From contig JAQYWO010000047.1 of NCBI GenBank assembly GCA_029379215.1, positions 1-38,575 of the forward strand: a stretch of DNA of 38,575 nt, read 5' to 3'. The notes beneath the pieces are model-generated. The model was not told the DNA's origin, ran no database searches, and was given only the letters and a program-made list of their open reading frames with translations. This document shows positions 1 to 8,756 of the stretch, piece after piece (the first letter of the stretch is position 1; the number at the start of each line of letters is the position of its first letter). The stretch is from Rhizonema sp. PD37 (GTDB taxonomy: Bacteria > Cyanobacteriota > Cyanobacteriia > Cyanobacteriales > Nostocaceae). Both the position numbers and the translations under genes were made by a program.

Positions 1-38
1 TTTTAAATGAGTTCCCAAAAATACAGCTATCACAAGTC

Positions 39-87
39 TAACTCTTCTTATATTTTATAATAATAGGATGAATTCAAAGAAGAGTTA
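39..87 (-). terminator. Hairpin after the LacI-type gene, possible terminator
   Basis: An 11-base inverted repeat (TAACTCTTCTT at 39-49, AAGAAGAGTTA at 77-87) lies about 55 bases beyond the stop of the leftward LacI-type gene. The loop is long (27 nt) and no clear T tract follows on the minus strand, so this is only a weak terminator candidate; it could equally be a protein-binding inverted repeat. A half-site GCACACG at 99-105 resembles one arm of the operators upstream of the same gene. Confidence 0.3.
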
Positions 88-140
88 CTAATAATTCTGC
101 ACACGAACAGAGTGAAAACAAGTACTTCGTTACCTGAAAA

Positions 141-1178
141 TCATGTGTAGTCATTTATGATTGCTACACTACTATCCCGCTTAACTAAAAAAGGAGATAA
201 AACGCAGTTTTTCACACTTTTTCCTTGTAATAAATCGAGTAACATTTGCATAGCATAGCTACCAAGTTCTAACATTGGCTGGCAGATTGTTGTAAGTGAC
301 GGCGTCACGTAACGACTTAGAGCAATACCATCAAATCCCACCAGACTTAAATCTTTGGGTACCGAAATACCTAGTTCCTGACAAGCTAAGAGTGCGCCAA
401 CCGCTACCATATCGTTGTAACAAAAGATGGCAGTTACCCCAGTAGCGACTAGTTTAGATAGCATTTTTTGTCCGGTAGCAACATCGTTTTTTCTTACATG
501 ATCTTCATCACTAATTGCAATCCAATCCGTGATGTGTAGTAGATCTGCTTCTAATAGAGACATTCGATATCCTTCTAAGCGCTGCTTGTTTGACTTACTG
601 CGATCGCCCACACCAAGATAACCAATCTTAGTATGTCCAAGACTTACAAGATGCTCTACAGCTAACTGTGCACCTAAGTAATCATCTATTGCAATGTGGT
701 TAAATATTTCGCACTGCTCTTCACATTGGCTATTAATAATAACTGTTGGCACAGCAATTTGCTTTAGATGCGTAGTATACTGTTTACTAATTCGCGAATC
801 GGCTATCAAAATACCATCCACTCTGCGGCGATGAAAATTATCAATAGCTGCTATTTCCTGCTCCAAATCTCGGTGTGAAGCACTCAACACAACACTTAAG
901 CCTGCCTCTCTTGCCACCTGTTCGATTCCCTCTACCACCTCAGCAAAAAAGGGATCTGCTATTGAAGTTACTACTACCCCAATGGTATTGGTACTTTGAT
1001 TTTGCAAGCTTTGAGCAATCGCATTAGGTACATAGCTCATCTCCTGCGCTAATTGCTTGATTTCCTCTCTCACCTTTGGGCTAATTAAAGGATTATCTCG
1101 CAAAGCTCGTGAAACTGTGGAATGAGAAACGCCTGCTCTCTTAGCAATATCTTGAATCGAAATTCTTCGTTCGCTCAT
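141..1178 (-). CDS. frtR: LacI-family sugar-responsive repressor (FrtR-like)
   Basis: A 345-residue LacI/GalR regulator of usual family length. The N-terminus (about residues 5-55) is the LacI helix-turn-helix with the hinge helix: ISIQDIAKRAGVSHSTVSRAL, then YVPNAIAQSLQ. The rest is a periplasmic-binding-protein-like sensor domain, starting with the typical NTIGVVVTSIADPFF and ending with the VGFDGIALSRYVTPSLTTI region. It reads away from a sugar ABC transporter locus and shares a 1.16-kb intergenic region with it. That region has three palindromes, the nearest only 22 bases upstream of this start, so repression of both the transporter and itself is likely. The arrangement matches the fructose regulator FrtR of Nostoc/Anabaena; the effector sugar is inferred from this resemblance and is not shown by the sequence. 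Confidence 0.9.
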   Translation of the reverse strand: MSERRISIQDIAKRAGVSHSTVSRALRDNPLISPKVREEIKQLAQEMSYVPNAIAQSLQNQSTNTIGVVVTSIADPFFAEVVEGIEQVAREAGLSVVLSASHRDLEQEIAAIDNFHRRRVDGILIADSRISKQYTTHLKQIAVPTVIINSQCEEQCEIFNHIAIDDYLGAQLAVEHLVSLGHTKIGYLGVGDRSKSNKQRLEGYRMSLLEADLLHITDWIAISDEDHVRKNDVATGQKMLSKLVATGVTAIFCYNDMVAVGALLACQELGISVPKDLSLVGFDGIALSRYVTPSLTTICQPMLELGSYAMQMLLDLLQGKSVKNCVLSPFLVKRDSSVAIINDYT

Positions 1179-1199
1179 TTGCTATCTTAGCTTTTTATT

Positions 1200-1211
1200 G
1201 CACACGTGTGC
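1200..1211. promoter_or_regulatory. LacI-type operator 1
   Basis: Perfect 12-base palindrome GCACACGTGTGC, 22 bases before the start codon of the LacI-type gene, so it would overlap that gene's promoter or leader. The same core recurs at 1479-1490 and, with altered centre, at 1605-1620. A central CG in an even palindrome is typical of LacI-family operators. Binding by the neighbouring repressor is inferred. Confidence 0.75.
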
Positions 1212-1478
1212 ATCATACATAGATATTGGGATCCCTTAGTAATTTGTTAACAGATTTTAATAAAAGTCTTCTAAAAACTGTTTATATGAAAAGTTGGTAA
1301 TCAGTGATAACTACTGATACTCGAGTTCATATTACGAACTGTTACTCTTATTCGAGCAAATCCATGATAAATAGTGGGCTCATAAAATCTCAATCCATTC
1401 CTTCATAATCCTTTACAACTCGACTTCAGGAACATGTGATTTTGCTTTCATATGTAAAAAAACTTAATAAAACATTTT

Positions 1479-1490
1479 GCACACGTGTGC
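1479..1490. promoter_or_regulatory. LacI-type operator 2
   Basis: Second exact copy of the palindrome GCACACGTGTGC, 279 bases centre to centre from operator 1 and 128 bases from operator 3. Exact repetition in otherwise AT-rich DNA makes chance unlikely. Confidence 0.75.
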
Positions 1491-1604
1491 GAGCATAATA
1501 AATATAGCGATTCTCGAATAAAACATTATTATGGGTGCTATTGCCATGCATCCATTGTAGTGGATTATTTTTGATTAAATGAAGAATTGCTCTGAAAATG
1601 TTTG

Positions 1605-1620
1605 ATGCACACCTGTGCAT
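1605..1620. promoter_or_regulatory. LacI-type operator 3
   Basis: ATGCACACCTGTGCAT is a 16-base palindrome with mismatch only at the central dinucleotide, sharing the arms of operators 1 and 2. It lies just upstream of a TTGACA box at 1643-1648 that could serve the rightward sugar-transport operon. Confidence 0.7.
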
Positions 1621-1642
1621 TAAAGAAAGTAAAAGTTAAAAT

Positions 1643-1671
1643 TTGACAAATAAACATTAATAAGTAACAAT
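1643..1671 (+). promoter_or_regulatory. Candidate promoter of the sugar-transport operon
   Basis: TTGACA at 1643-1648 followed after 17 bases by AACAAT at 1666-1671. The -10 match is poor and the implied leader before the first transport gene would be about 670 bases. It is chosen mainly because it sits 22 bases downstream of operator 3. The rest of 1672-2289 is AT-rich and holds no recognisable gene. Confidence 0.2.
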
Positions 1672-1965
1672 ATATGTTTCCAAATACGAATGTTTCTGTG
1701 ACTCCGAAATATTTGAAGGAATGAAGTTATTCAATTCCAATGATTTGTATGAGAAAACTAAACTTCTCCTAATGTTCTTACATGTAAAAATCAAAAATGT
1801 GAATCAAGCATTTTGAGTATTTCCTGTTAAAATTTATGAATTAAATTTAAGCTAAGAGAGAAAATTTGCTTTAATTAAAGTAAACAATCTCAAAAACAAG
1901 AGAGAACTAGCTCAAAATGTAATAGAGTCCTTAGTTTAGTAAAAATATTTAGATAAAGGAGGTTT

Positions 1966-2013
1966 ATGTTGAAAATAAAGCAAGATAAACTAATAAAGAT
2001 TCAAAGAAAATAG
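1966..2013 (+). other. Possible 15-residue leader peptide
   Basis: The strongest Shine-Dalgarno-like sequence in the intergenic region, AAAGGAGGT at 1955-1963, stands directly before an ATG that opens a 15-codon frame rich in Lys and Ile, ending TAG. The gap between GGAGG and ATG is only three bases, shorter than usual. It may be a translated leader of the sugar-transport mRNA or a chance match; nothing else supports it. Confidence 0.15.
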
Positions 2014-2339
2014 AACTTTGCAAGTTTTATAACATAAGTGTTTAGAAGTACGAGTGAAAAGCTGTTTTCAGAGTACGTACTTGCAAATGTCTTTTAATAA
2101 AAAATGTGATGATTTTGATGTAGTTCAGTGTTGATGATGTTGCTTGAACAAAGAAAACATCTAAAATAAGTAGAATTAAGAACACTAAAGAAAATAAAGT
2201 CAGAGCAGAAGATGTTTGAGAAACGTTGAAATAATAAAAGCTAGCGTGCCGCCACTATAATTATGTCGTAAAACTTCAGACATATTAAGATGGTGATGAC
2301 TTTGCAGATTTATATTCTGCTGATATTCCTCATATTGAA

Positions 2340-3347
2340 ATGCGTTGTTGGATATATATAAATGTGAAGAGAATTGCGATCGCGACTAGCATGTTAGGTA
2401 TCGTCAGTGGTAGTGTAGGAGGTTGCACAAATATAAAACAAAAGAGCAAAAGTGCTATAGAAATTCAGGATAGTCATCAGGAGGTAAAATTACGCTCTGT
2501 TGGTATCATCCTTGGTGACCTTGGTAACCCCTTTTACCTCGCTATGGGGAAGGGTTCTGAGGCAGAAGTGAAGAAAATTGGGGGTGATGATGTCAAAGTT
2601 AGTGTGGTTTCCAGTGGCTTTGACTTGAACCAGCAATTCAACCAAATCGAAAATTTTGTTGCTGCCAATACTGACATAATTATCCTGAGCGCTGTTGATA
2701 AGAAAGCGATTAAGGCAGCAATTGACAGAGCCAGGCTTGCAGGTAAGATAGTCATTGCCATAGATGCAGCTGTTGATGCAGATGTAGATGCCACGATTAG
2801 CTCTAATAATCTGCAAGCCGGAGAACTTGCTTGCCAATATATTGCCGATCGCCTCAAGGGCAAAGGCAATGTAGTCATTCTCAACAGTATTCCAATGGAC
2901 TCGATCATCCAACGAGTTGATGGTTGCGAGAAGGCGTTGTCTAAATATCCCGAGATCAAAATACTTTCTCAAGATCAAAATGCAGAAGGGAGTCGGGATG
3001 GAGGCTTGAGGGTCATGAGCGATCTGCTCACAATCTTTCCCAAGATTGATGCCGTTTTTGCCACCAACGATCAAAGTGGGGTAGGAGCAGACCTAGCAGC
3101 ACAGCAGGCAGGACGCAAGGACTTTTTTATTGTTGGGGTTGACGGTGGACCTGACGCAGTCAAAGCGATGGCATCCATTGATAGTCTATTTGCGGCAACT
3201 GCTGCTCAAAATCCAGCAGGAATGGCTGAAAAAGCGGTTGATATTGGCAACGACATTCGGCATGGCAAAAAACCTAAATTACGCACCGTTCTGATTCCAG
3301 TCAAGTTGGTCAGCCGAGATAACCTTAGCAGTTACAAAGGCTGGTAA
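2340..3347 (+). CDS. frtA1: Sugar ABC transporter substrate-binding lipoprotein, copy 1
   Basis: A RbsB-type (Peripla_BP_4) sugar-binding protein of about 330 residues. A signal peptide (VKRIAIATSMLGIVSG) leads to a lipobox ending VGGC, so the mature protein should be a lipid-anchored periplasmic binder. The mature part has the family landmarks GDLGNPFYLAMGKG, VVSSGFDLNQQFNQIENF and IVGVDGGPDAVKAM. It is closely similar over its whole length to the next gene, so the two arose by tandem duplication. The start is doubtful: the base-by-base equivalent of the second copy's ATG is ATA here and its GGAG ribosome site is GGAT. Translation must begin at the upstream ATG (2340, no visible ribosome site) or at the in-frame GTG at 2364. 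The coordinates given use the ATG. Confidence 0.85.
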   Translation: MRCWIYINVKRIAIATSMLGIVSGSVGGCTNIKQKSKSAIEIQDSHQEVKLRSVGIILGDLGNPFYLAMGKGSEAEVKKIGGDDVKVSVVSSGFDLNQQFNQIENFVAANTDIIILSAVDKKAIKAAIDRARLAGKIVIAIDAAVDADVDATISSNNLQAGELACQYIADRLKGKGNVVILNSIPMDSIIQRVDGCEKALSKYPEIKILSQDQNAEGSRDGGLRVMSDLLTIFPKIDAVFATNDQSGVGADLAAQQAGRKDFFIVGVDGGPDAVKAMASIDSLFAATAAQNPAGMAEKAVDIGNDIRHGKKPKLRTVLIPVKLVSRDNLSSYKGW

Positions 3348-3379
3348 GTCATAAAAATTATTTGACCTATAGGAGATCG

Positions 3380-4369
3380 ATGAATGTGAAAAGAATTGCG
3401 ATCGCAGCGAGTCTATTAGGTATTGTCAGTGGTACTCTTCTAAGCTGCACAAATGCTTCTCCAAACGGCAATACTGGTAAACAGAGCAAAGACGGTAATC
3501 AAAATGTAAAATTACAATCGGTTGGTATCACCCTCGGCGACCTAGGAAACCCCTTCTTCGTCGTTATGGCGCAAGGAGCTGAGAAAGAAGCGAAGAAAGT
3601 CGGAGGTGATAATGTCAAAGTGACTGTGGTTTCCAGTGGCTATGACCTAAACCAGCAATTCAACCAAATCGAAAATTTCATCGCGGCGAATACTAACGTA
3701 ATTATCCTCAATGCTGCTGATAGTAAAGGAATTGCGCCAGCAGTTGATAAAGCAAGGCAGGCAGGTCGAATCGTGATTGCGGTAGATACAGCCGTTGATG
3801 CAAATGTGGATGCTACAGTTACCACCAATAATCTGCAAGCCGGAGAGGTTGGTTGCCAATATATTGCCGATCGCCTCAAGGGCAAAGGCAATGTGGTAAT
3901 CGTCAACGGGCCGCCGGTGGATTCGGTCATCCAGCGAGTTAATGGTTGCCAAAAGGTATTGTCCAAATATCCAGATCTCAAAATTCTCTCTCAAAACCAG
4001 AACGCAGAAGGGAGCCGAGATGGAGGGCTGAGGGTGATGAGTAATCTGCTGATTACCTTTCCTAAAATTGATGCTGTCTTTGCCATTAACGATCCGAGTG
4101 GTGTTGGAGTCGATTTGGCAGCTAGCCAAGCAAAACGCAAAGACTTTTTCATTGTTGGGGTTGATGGTGCGCCAGAAGCAATCCAGGCGATCGGATCTAA
4201 AGACAGTCTATATGCGGCGACTGCAACTCAAAATCCCACACAGATGAGTAAAACAGCAGTTCAGGTTGGTAACGACATTTTACATGGTAAAAAACCACCG
4301 TTAGCCAACATTCTCATTCCAGTCAAGCTGGTGACGCGAGACAACGTCAGCACTTCCAAAGGTTGGTAA
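3380..4369 (+). CDS. frtA2: Sugar ABC transporter substrate-binding lipoprotein, copy 2
   Basis: A 329-residue RbsB-type binding protein. The start is set at the ATG at 3380 because AGGAGAT (3371-3377) precedes it and the product then begins MNVKRIAIAASLLG, a proper signal peptide; a TTG 18 bases earlier is also in frame but has no such signal. The lipobox is LLSC. Landmarks are GDLGNPFFVVMAQG, NQQFNQIENF and IVGVDGAPEAIQAI. It follows copy 1 after 32 bases and precedes the ATPase by 40. Two similar binders feeding one ATPase-permease pair suggest that the copies bind different sugars or with different affinity; by synteny with the frt locus fructose is the best guess. Confidence 0.9.
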   Translation: MNVKRIAIAASLLGIVSGTLLSCTNASPNGNTGKQSKDGNQNVKLQSVGITLGDLGNPFFVVMAQGAEKEAKKVGGDNVKVTVVSSGYDLNQQFNQIENFIAANTNVIILNAADSKGIAPAVDKARQAGRIVIAVDTAVDANVDATVTTNNLQAGEVGCQYIADRLKGKGNVVIVNGPPVDSVIQRVNGCQKVLSKYPDLKILSQNQNAEGSRDGGLRVMSNLLITFPKIDAVFAINDPSGVGVDLAASQAKRKDFFIVGVDGAPEAIQAIGSKDSLYAATATQNPTQMSKTAVQVGNDILHGKKPPLANILIPVKLVTRDNVSTSKGW

Positions 4370-4409
4370 ATAATTAAAAATTTTAAATTGTTTTTACATT
4401 TTTTAGCTC

Positions 4410-5963
4410 ATGACCACAAGTATTGAAACCCCATTTTCGGAAGCACCAACTGTTACCCCTGTATTAGAAATGCGAGGGATTGCAAAACGATTTAATGGTG
4501 TAGCTGCCCTTCAAAATGTCAATCTCACGATTTATCCTGGAGAGGTTCACGCCTTGATGGGTGAGAACGGAGCAGGCAAAAGCACATTGATGAAGATCCT
4601 TGCTGGGGCTTACATTGCTGATGAAGGCGAGATCCACATTAATGGTAACCCTGTAAAAATTACCGATCCGGCAACAGCGCGCAAGGCAGGTATTAATCTC
4701 ATTTATCAAGAACTGAATGTCGCACCCAATTTAACCGTAACCGAAAATATGTTTATGGGTAGCGAGTTGCGACAAGGTCAGTTTTTAGACCGCAAAAAGA
4801 TGCAACTTGAAGCACAGCAAGTGCTGAAAAGCTTAGGAGCCAATTTTACAGAGCAGACAGTAGTTGGTAAGTTGTCGATCGCCGAACAGCAGCAAGTGGA
4901 AATTGCGCGGGCATTGAAAGACAAAAGCCGCGTTTTGGTGATGGATGAACCAACCGCAGCACTGTCAGATCGCGAGACTGAGCGTTTGTTTGAGGTAATT
5001 CGCAAACTCCGCAGTGACGGCATAGCCATCATCTACATCAGTCACCGCATGGAAGAAATATATGCCTTAGCTGACCGGATTAGCGTACTACGTGATGGTC
5101 AATACATTGGCAGTCTCACACGGGATGAAATTTCTCCACAGAAATTAGTGCAGATGATGGTCGGTCGTTCCATGCAGGATTTTTACGAACATCAACGGCA
5201 AAAGAATCCAGGTCCAGTTGTGCTGTCTGTCAGAAATCTTAGCAACGGAGGTAAGGTTAAGCCAGCTAGTTTTGACGTTCATGCGGGAGAGATTGTCGCT
5301 CTGTCGGGACTGGTTGGTGCAGGACGCACGGAGATATGCCGATTGATTTTTGGTGCTGATCGCAAAGCAAGTGGAGAAGTATTTCTCAATGGCAAGAAGC
5401 TAGATATTAATACGCCCAGTGATGCCATTGATGCTGGAATTGGCTATGTCCCGGAAGACCGTAAAGACCAGGGTTTATTTCTGGAGATGAGTTCCCGTAA
5501 AAACATTGCCATCAACACACTAAAGCAGGATGCAAAGGCAGGCGTCGTTAACTGGGGTTCAGTCAATCTCTTGGCAACCCAAGCAGTGGAAAACTTCCAT
5601 ATCCGGCTCGCCAATTTGGAAATTAGAGCGGTGGATCTTTCTGGTGGGAATCAGCAGAAGCTACTGCTGGCTCGTTGGCTAGCTATTAAGCCGAGAGTAC
5701 TGATGTTAGATGAGCCAACACGCGGTGTCGATATCGGTGCTAAAAGCGAAATTTACCGAATTATGAGCGAGTTGGCAGCACAAGGTGTGGCAATTATTAT
5801 GGTTTCCAGCGAACTACCGGAAGTTGTTGGGATGAGCGATCGCGTCCTCGTGATGCGAGAAGGACATCTGGTAGGGGAACTCGATGACAGTGTTGGCAAA
5901 GAAATTACCCAAGAAAAGATTATGCACTATGCAACTGGAGCTACGGAGGTATCAGGATCATGA
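4410..5963 (+). CDS. frtB: Sugar ABC transporter ATPase, two fused domains
   Basis: A 517-residue RbsA/MglA/XylG-type protein with two ABC domains, the normal form for class-2 carbohydrate importers. Domain 1 (about residues 18-255) has a canonical Walker A (GENGAGKST), a signature [15 protein letters not shown] and Walker [12 protein letters not shown]. Domain 2 (about 265-510) has the degenerate Walker A usual for this family ([10 protein letters not shown]), an intact signature [15 protein letters not shown] and Walker [13 protein letters not shown]. It energises import by the binding proteins upstream and the permease downstream. Its last four bases (ATGA) overlap the permease start, pointing to coupled translation. 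Confidence 0.95.
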   Translation: MTTSIETPFSEAPTVTPVLEMRGIAKRFNGVAALQNVNLTIYPGEVHALMGENGAGKSTLMKILAGAYIADEGEIHINGNPVKITDPATARKAGINLIYQELNVAPNLTVTENMFMGSELRQGQFLDRKKMQLEAQQVLKSLGANFTEQTVVGKLSIAEQQQVEIARALKDKSRVLVMDEPTAALSDRETERLFEVIRKLRSDGIAIIYISHRMEEIYALADRISVLRDGQYIGSLTRDEISPQKLVQMMVGRSMQDFYEHQRQKNPGPVVLSVRNLSNGGKVKPASFDVHAGEIVALSGLVGAGRTEICRLIFGADRKASGEVFLNGKKLDINTPSDAIDAGIGYVPEDRKDQGLFLEMSSRKNIAINTLKQDAKAGVVNWGSVNLLATQAVENFHIRLANLEIRAVDLSGGNQQKLLLARWLAIKPRVLMLDEPTRGVDIGAKSEIYRIMSELAAQGVAIIMVSSELPEVVGMSDRVLVMREGHLVGELDDSVGKEITQEKIMHYATGATEVSGS

Positions 5964-6955
5964 GTCAGACATTAAGACCTACCAATAAAGTAGACAAGAA
6001 TTCTACATCACGTAACCGTAAATCAATCAGTACTCTACTTGAGATTGCGGGTATTCTGCCCATTCTCATACTTATCGGCATCTTATTTTCATTCCTTACT
6101 CCCAACTTCCTCACAGCCGGAAACATCGTTAATATCTTGCGGCAGGCATCAATTAATATTGTGCTGGCAACGGGAATGACGTTTGTGATTCTGACCGGAG
6201 GCATTGACCTTTCTGTGGGGTCAATCTTAGCTGTTTCAGCGGTAGTTGCGGTGCTGGTATCGCTAATTCCTGCTTTAAGTTTGCTAGCTGTGCCTGCTGG
6301 ACTGCTGACAGGATTGCTTTTGGGCTTAGTCAACGGCGGTCTCATCACCTTTTTGAATGTGCCACCTTTTATTGTCACCTTAGGTTCACTTACTGCCTTA
6401 CGGGGTGCCGCATTTTTGGTGGCCAATGGTACAACGGTCATTAACCGTGAGATAAATTTTGCTTGGATAGGTAATAGCTATTTAGGTCCCTTTCCCTGGC
6501 TGGTGGTTATTGCCCTACTAACTGTATTAGCTAGTTGGTTTGTTCTGCGACAGACTGTTTTGGGGGTACAAATCTATGCTGTCGGTGGTAACGAGCGGGC
6601 AGCACGATTAACTGGGATTAAAGTTAATCGAGTATTACTTTTTGTCTACGGTGTTAGTGGATTACTGGCAGGTTTCGCCGGAATCATGAGTGCCAGCCGT
6701 CTTTATAGTGCTACTGGCATGTTAGGGCAGGGGTACGAGTTGGATGCGATCGCGGCTGTTATTCTTGGTGGAACTAGCTTTACAGGCGGTATTGGTACTA
6801 TTGGGGGAACCCTTCTAGGTGCATTGATTATTGCTGTTCTCAACAATGGTTTAACCTTGTTGAACATGTCTTACTTCTGGCAACTAGTCGTCAAAGGACT
6901 GGTAATTATTGTGGCAGTGATGATTGATCGCCTCCGCAGAGGTTCTAGACGGTGA
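5960..6955 (+). CDS. frtC: Sugar ABC transporter permease
   Basis: A 331-residue RbsC-type inner-membrane permease with many hydrophobic segments between residues 25 and 325. Family landmarks are [51 protein letters not shown] and [17 protein letters not shown]. The last contains the EAA-like loop region that contacts the ATPase. The start ATG overlaps the ATPase stop codon (ATGA), so the two proteins are probably made in step. It forms the membrane channel of the importer encoded from 2340 onward. Confidence 0.95.
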   Translation: MSQTLRPTNKVDKNSTSRNRKSISTLLEIAGILPILILIGILFSFLTPNFLTAGNIVNILRQASINIVLATGMTFVILTGGIDLSVGSILAVSAVVAVLVSLIPALSLLAVPAGLLTGLLLGLVNGGLITFLNVPPFIVTLGSLTALRGAAFLVANGTTVINREINFAWIGNSYLGPFPWLVVIALLTVLASWFVLRQTVLGVQIYAVGGNERAARLTGIKVNRVLLFVYGVSGLLAGFAGIMSASRLYSATGMLGQGYELDAIAAVILGGTSFTGGIGTIGGTLLGALIIAVLNNGLTLLNMSYFWQLVVKGLVIIVAVMIDRLRRGSRR

Positions 6956-7070
6956 AGAACCACAGATCTGTTAAATGTTCCTCAACATAATACCCAGTCG
7001 TCACAAAGCCAAAATATAATTGCGACAACCGAGGATTTCTTTTTCCACGATTACACAAATAAATATAACC

Positions 7071-8471
7071 ATGACCGCCTCTACTACACGTCGGAAAGCC
7101 AACACATATTATGTCATCCTAATTGCTGGGGCTGCTGCCCTCGGCGGCTTTTTGTTCGGTTTTGACACTGCCGTGGTTAACGGCGCAGTTTTAGCTCTAG
7201 CAAAATCCTTTAACACCTCAAGTTGGGTGACCGGTCTTGCAGTGTCCCTAGCTTTGCTCGGATCTGCGGTAGGAGCCTTCTTTGCCGGACAGATTGCAGA
7301 TCGTTATGGTCGAGTCAAGGCAATGGTGGTTGCTTCAGTGTTGTTTACTATCAGTGCTATTGGCTCTGGGCTTGCCTTCGGTATCTGGGATTTTATCTTT
7401 TGGCGACTTTTGGGTGGGATTGCCATCGGTACCGCCAGTGTGATCGCGCCAGCATACATTGCGGAGTGTTCTCCCTCCCATTTGCGAGGAAGGCTCGGAT
7501 CTCTTCAGCAACTCGCAATTGTGATCGGAATTTTCATCGCTTTACTGAGTGATTACTTTATCGCTGTGTCAGCAGGTTCAGCCGACGCGCCATTTTTGTT
7601 TGGAGTTACAGCTTGGCGCTGGATGTTTTGGACAGCAGTCCCGCCAGCAGTATTCTACGGAATGGCGGCTTTAACGATTCCTGAATCTCCCCGTTACTTA
7701 GTGGCTCAAGGACGGGAGCCAGAAGCTGCTAACGTTTTGACCAAGATTTTGGGTGGTAATGTACGGGAAAAAATTGAAGAAATACGGCAAACAGTGGTTC
7801 GAGAGCGCGAGCCTAAGTTTTCTGACCTTTTAAGCAGAAGTGGTGGAATCCTGCCCATTGTTTGGATCGGAATCGGTTTATCTGTACTCCAGCAATTTGT
7901 TGGCATTAATGTCATCTTCTACTACAGCAGCGTTTTGTGGCGGGCAGTCGGGTTTTCCGAAAAAGATTCCCTCACAATTACGGTGATTACAGGATTAGTA
8001 AATATTGTTACGACGCTGATTGCGATCGCCTTCGTGGATAAATTTGGTCGCAAGCCCTTGCTCGTTCTAGGGTCGATCGGCATGACCGTGACCTTGGGGA
8101 CGTTGGCTGCTATTTTTGGAACTGCGCCTGTGGATGCTGCTGGCAACCCGACTCTAACCGGGAATGCGGGTATTATAGCTCTGTTTGCTGCCAACCTTTA
8201 TGTATTTTGCTTCGGTTTCTCCTGGGGACCAGTAACCTGGGTGCTGTTGGGAGAAATGTTCAACAACAAGATTCGCGGTGCTGCGCTTTCAGTCGCAGCT
8301 TCAATGCAATGGATAGCGAATTTCATCATCTCCACAACATTTCCTCCCATATTGCAATATTTTGGCTTAGGTTCTGCCTACGGTCTTTATACAACTGCGG
8401 CGGCTATCTCATTATTTTTCGTTCTCTTCTTTATTAAGGAAACCAAAGGTATGGAGTTAGAGGACATGTAA
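7071..8471 (+). CDS. glcP: Sugar/H+ symporter of the MFS sugar-porter family (GlcP-like)
   Basis: A 466-residue, 12-segment sugar porter. All family signatures are present: GGFLFGFDTAVVNGA in helix 1, DRYGR after helix 2, PESPRYL before the central loop, QQFVGINVIFYYS in helix 7, DKFGRK after helix 8, VTWVLLGEMF in helix 10 and a final ETKGMELEDM. The start is set at the ATG at 7071; an in-frame TTG 51 bases earlier would add a non-homologous tail. It follows the ABC permease by 115 bases on the same strand and is probably under the same sugar control, giving the cell a proton-driven as well as an ATP-driven route. A glucose permease GlcP lies beside the frt genes in Nostoc punctiforme; here no OprB-type porin gene accompanies it. 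Confidence 0.9.
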   Translation: MTASTTRRKANTYYVILIAGAAALGGFLFGFDTAVVNGAVLALAKSFNTSSWVTGLAVSLALLGSAVGAFFAGQIADRYGRVKAMVVASVLFTISAIGSGLAFGIWDFIFWRLLGGIAIGTASVIAPAYIAECSPSHLRGRLGSLQQLAIVIGIFIALLSDYFIAVSAGSADAPFLFGVTAWRWMFWTAVPPAVFYGMAALTIPESPRYLVAQGREPEAANVLTKILGGNVREKIEEIRQTVVREREPKFSDLLSRSGGILPIVWIGIGLSVLQQFVGINVIFYYSSVLWRAVGFSEKDSLTITVITGLVNIVTTLIAIAFVDKFGRKPLLVLGSIGMTVTLGTLAAIFGTAPVDAAGNPTLTGNAGIIALFAANLYVFCFGFSWGPVTWVLLGEMFNNKIRGAALSVAASMQWIANFIISTTFPPILQYFGLGSAYGLYTTAAAISLFFVLFFIKETKGMELEDM

Positions 8472-8603
8472 TCTCAAGTTCGGCTAATTACTTACGATAT
8501 GGTTGGTTTTGGGAGTTAGATGCTGCGTAGCTATAACGGGTTCCCCCCAGATTTATCTGGAACAGAAATTCAGGGACTTCCAAAAAATAAAACATCTCGC
8601 AAA

Positions 8604-8622
8604 AATAATGATAATCATTATT
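8604..8622. promoter_or_regulatory. Fur-box-like palindrome
   Basis: AATAATGATAATCATTATT is a perfect 9-1-9 inverted repeat and matches the classical 19-base Fur box consensus at 17 positions, missing only the two outermost bases. It lies 132 bases past the sugar-porter stop and 134 bases before the antitoxin gene. No iron-related gene is adjacent, so its target is unclear. The flanking DNA (8472-8756) carries no gene. Confidence 0.6.
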
Positions 8623-8626
8623 AGAA

Positions 8627-8657
8627 AGAAAGCGGCAGATCTCGGCTGCCGCTTTCT
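8627..8657. terminator. Perfect 12-bp hairpin after glcP-like gene
   Basis: AGAAAGCGGCAG at 8627-8638 pairs perfectly with CTGCCGCTTTCT at 8646-8657 around a 7-base loop. It begins five bases after the Fur-like box. It could end transcription of the sugar locus, but no T tract follows, so the terminator label is tentative. Confidence 0.5.
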
Positions 8658-8756
8658 GCCTAACTTTACAACAGTCTATTGGTAGCTGTTATCAAGTCTG
8701 CCTTGTTACCGTCTGTTGAGTAGAATGGAGTCAATCCCTTTCCTTAAGTTTTGGTA

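Noticed and set aside
2290..2361. A 23-codon hydrophobic frame (MVMTLQIYILLIFLIL) running into the first binding-protein gene
   Set aside because: It has no ribosome site, its composition follows from AT-rich DNA, and it overlaps the proposed start region of the real gene.
2490..3074. Long antisense frames under the binding-protein genes
   Set aside because: They are mirrored in both tandem copies because the sense sequence is conserved; the sense proteins have signal peptide, lipobox and domain motifs.
8503..8685. 60-residue frame on the plus strand after the sugar porter
   Set aside because: It runs through the Fur-like box and hairpin, which explain the sequence better, and its product resembles no family.
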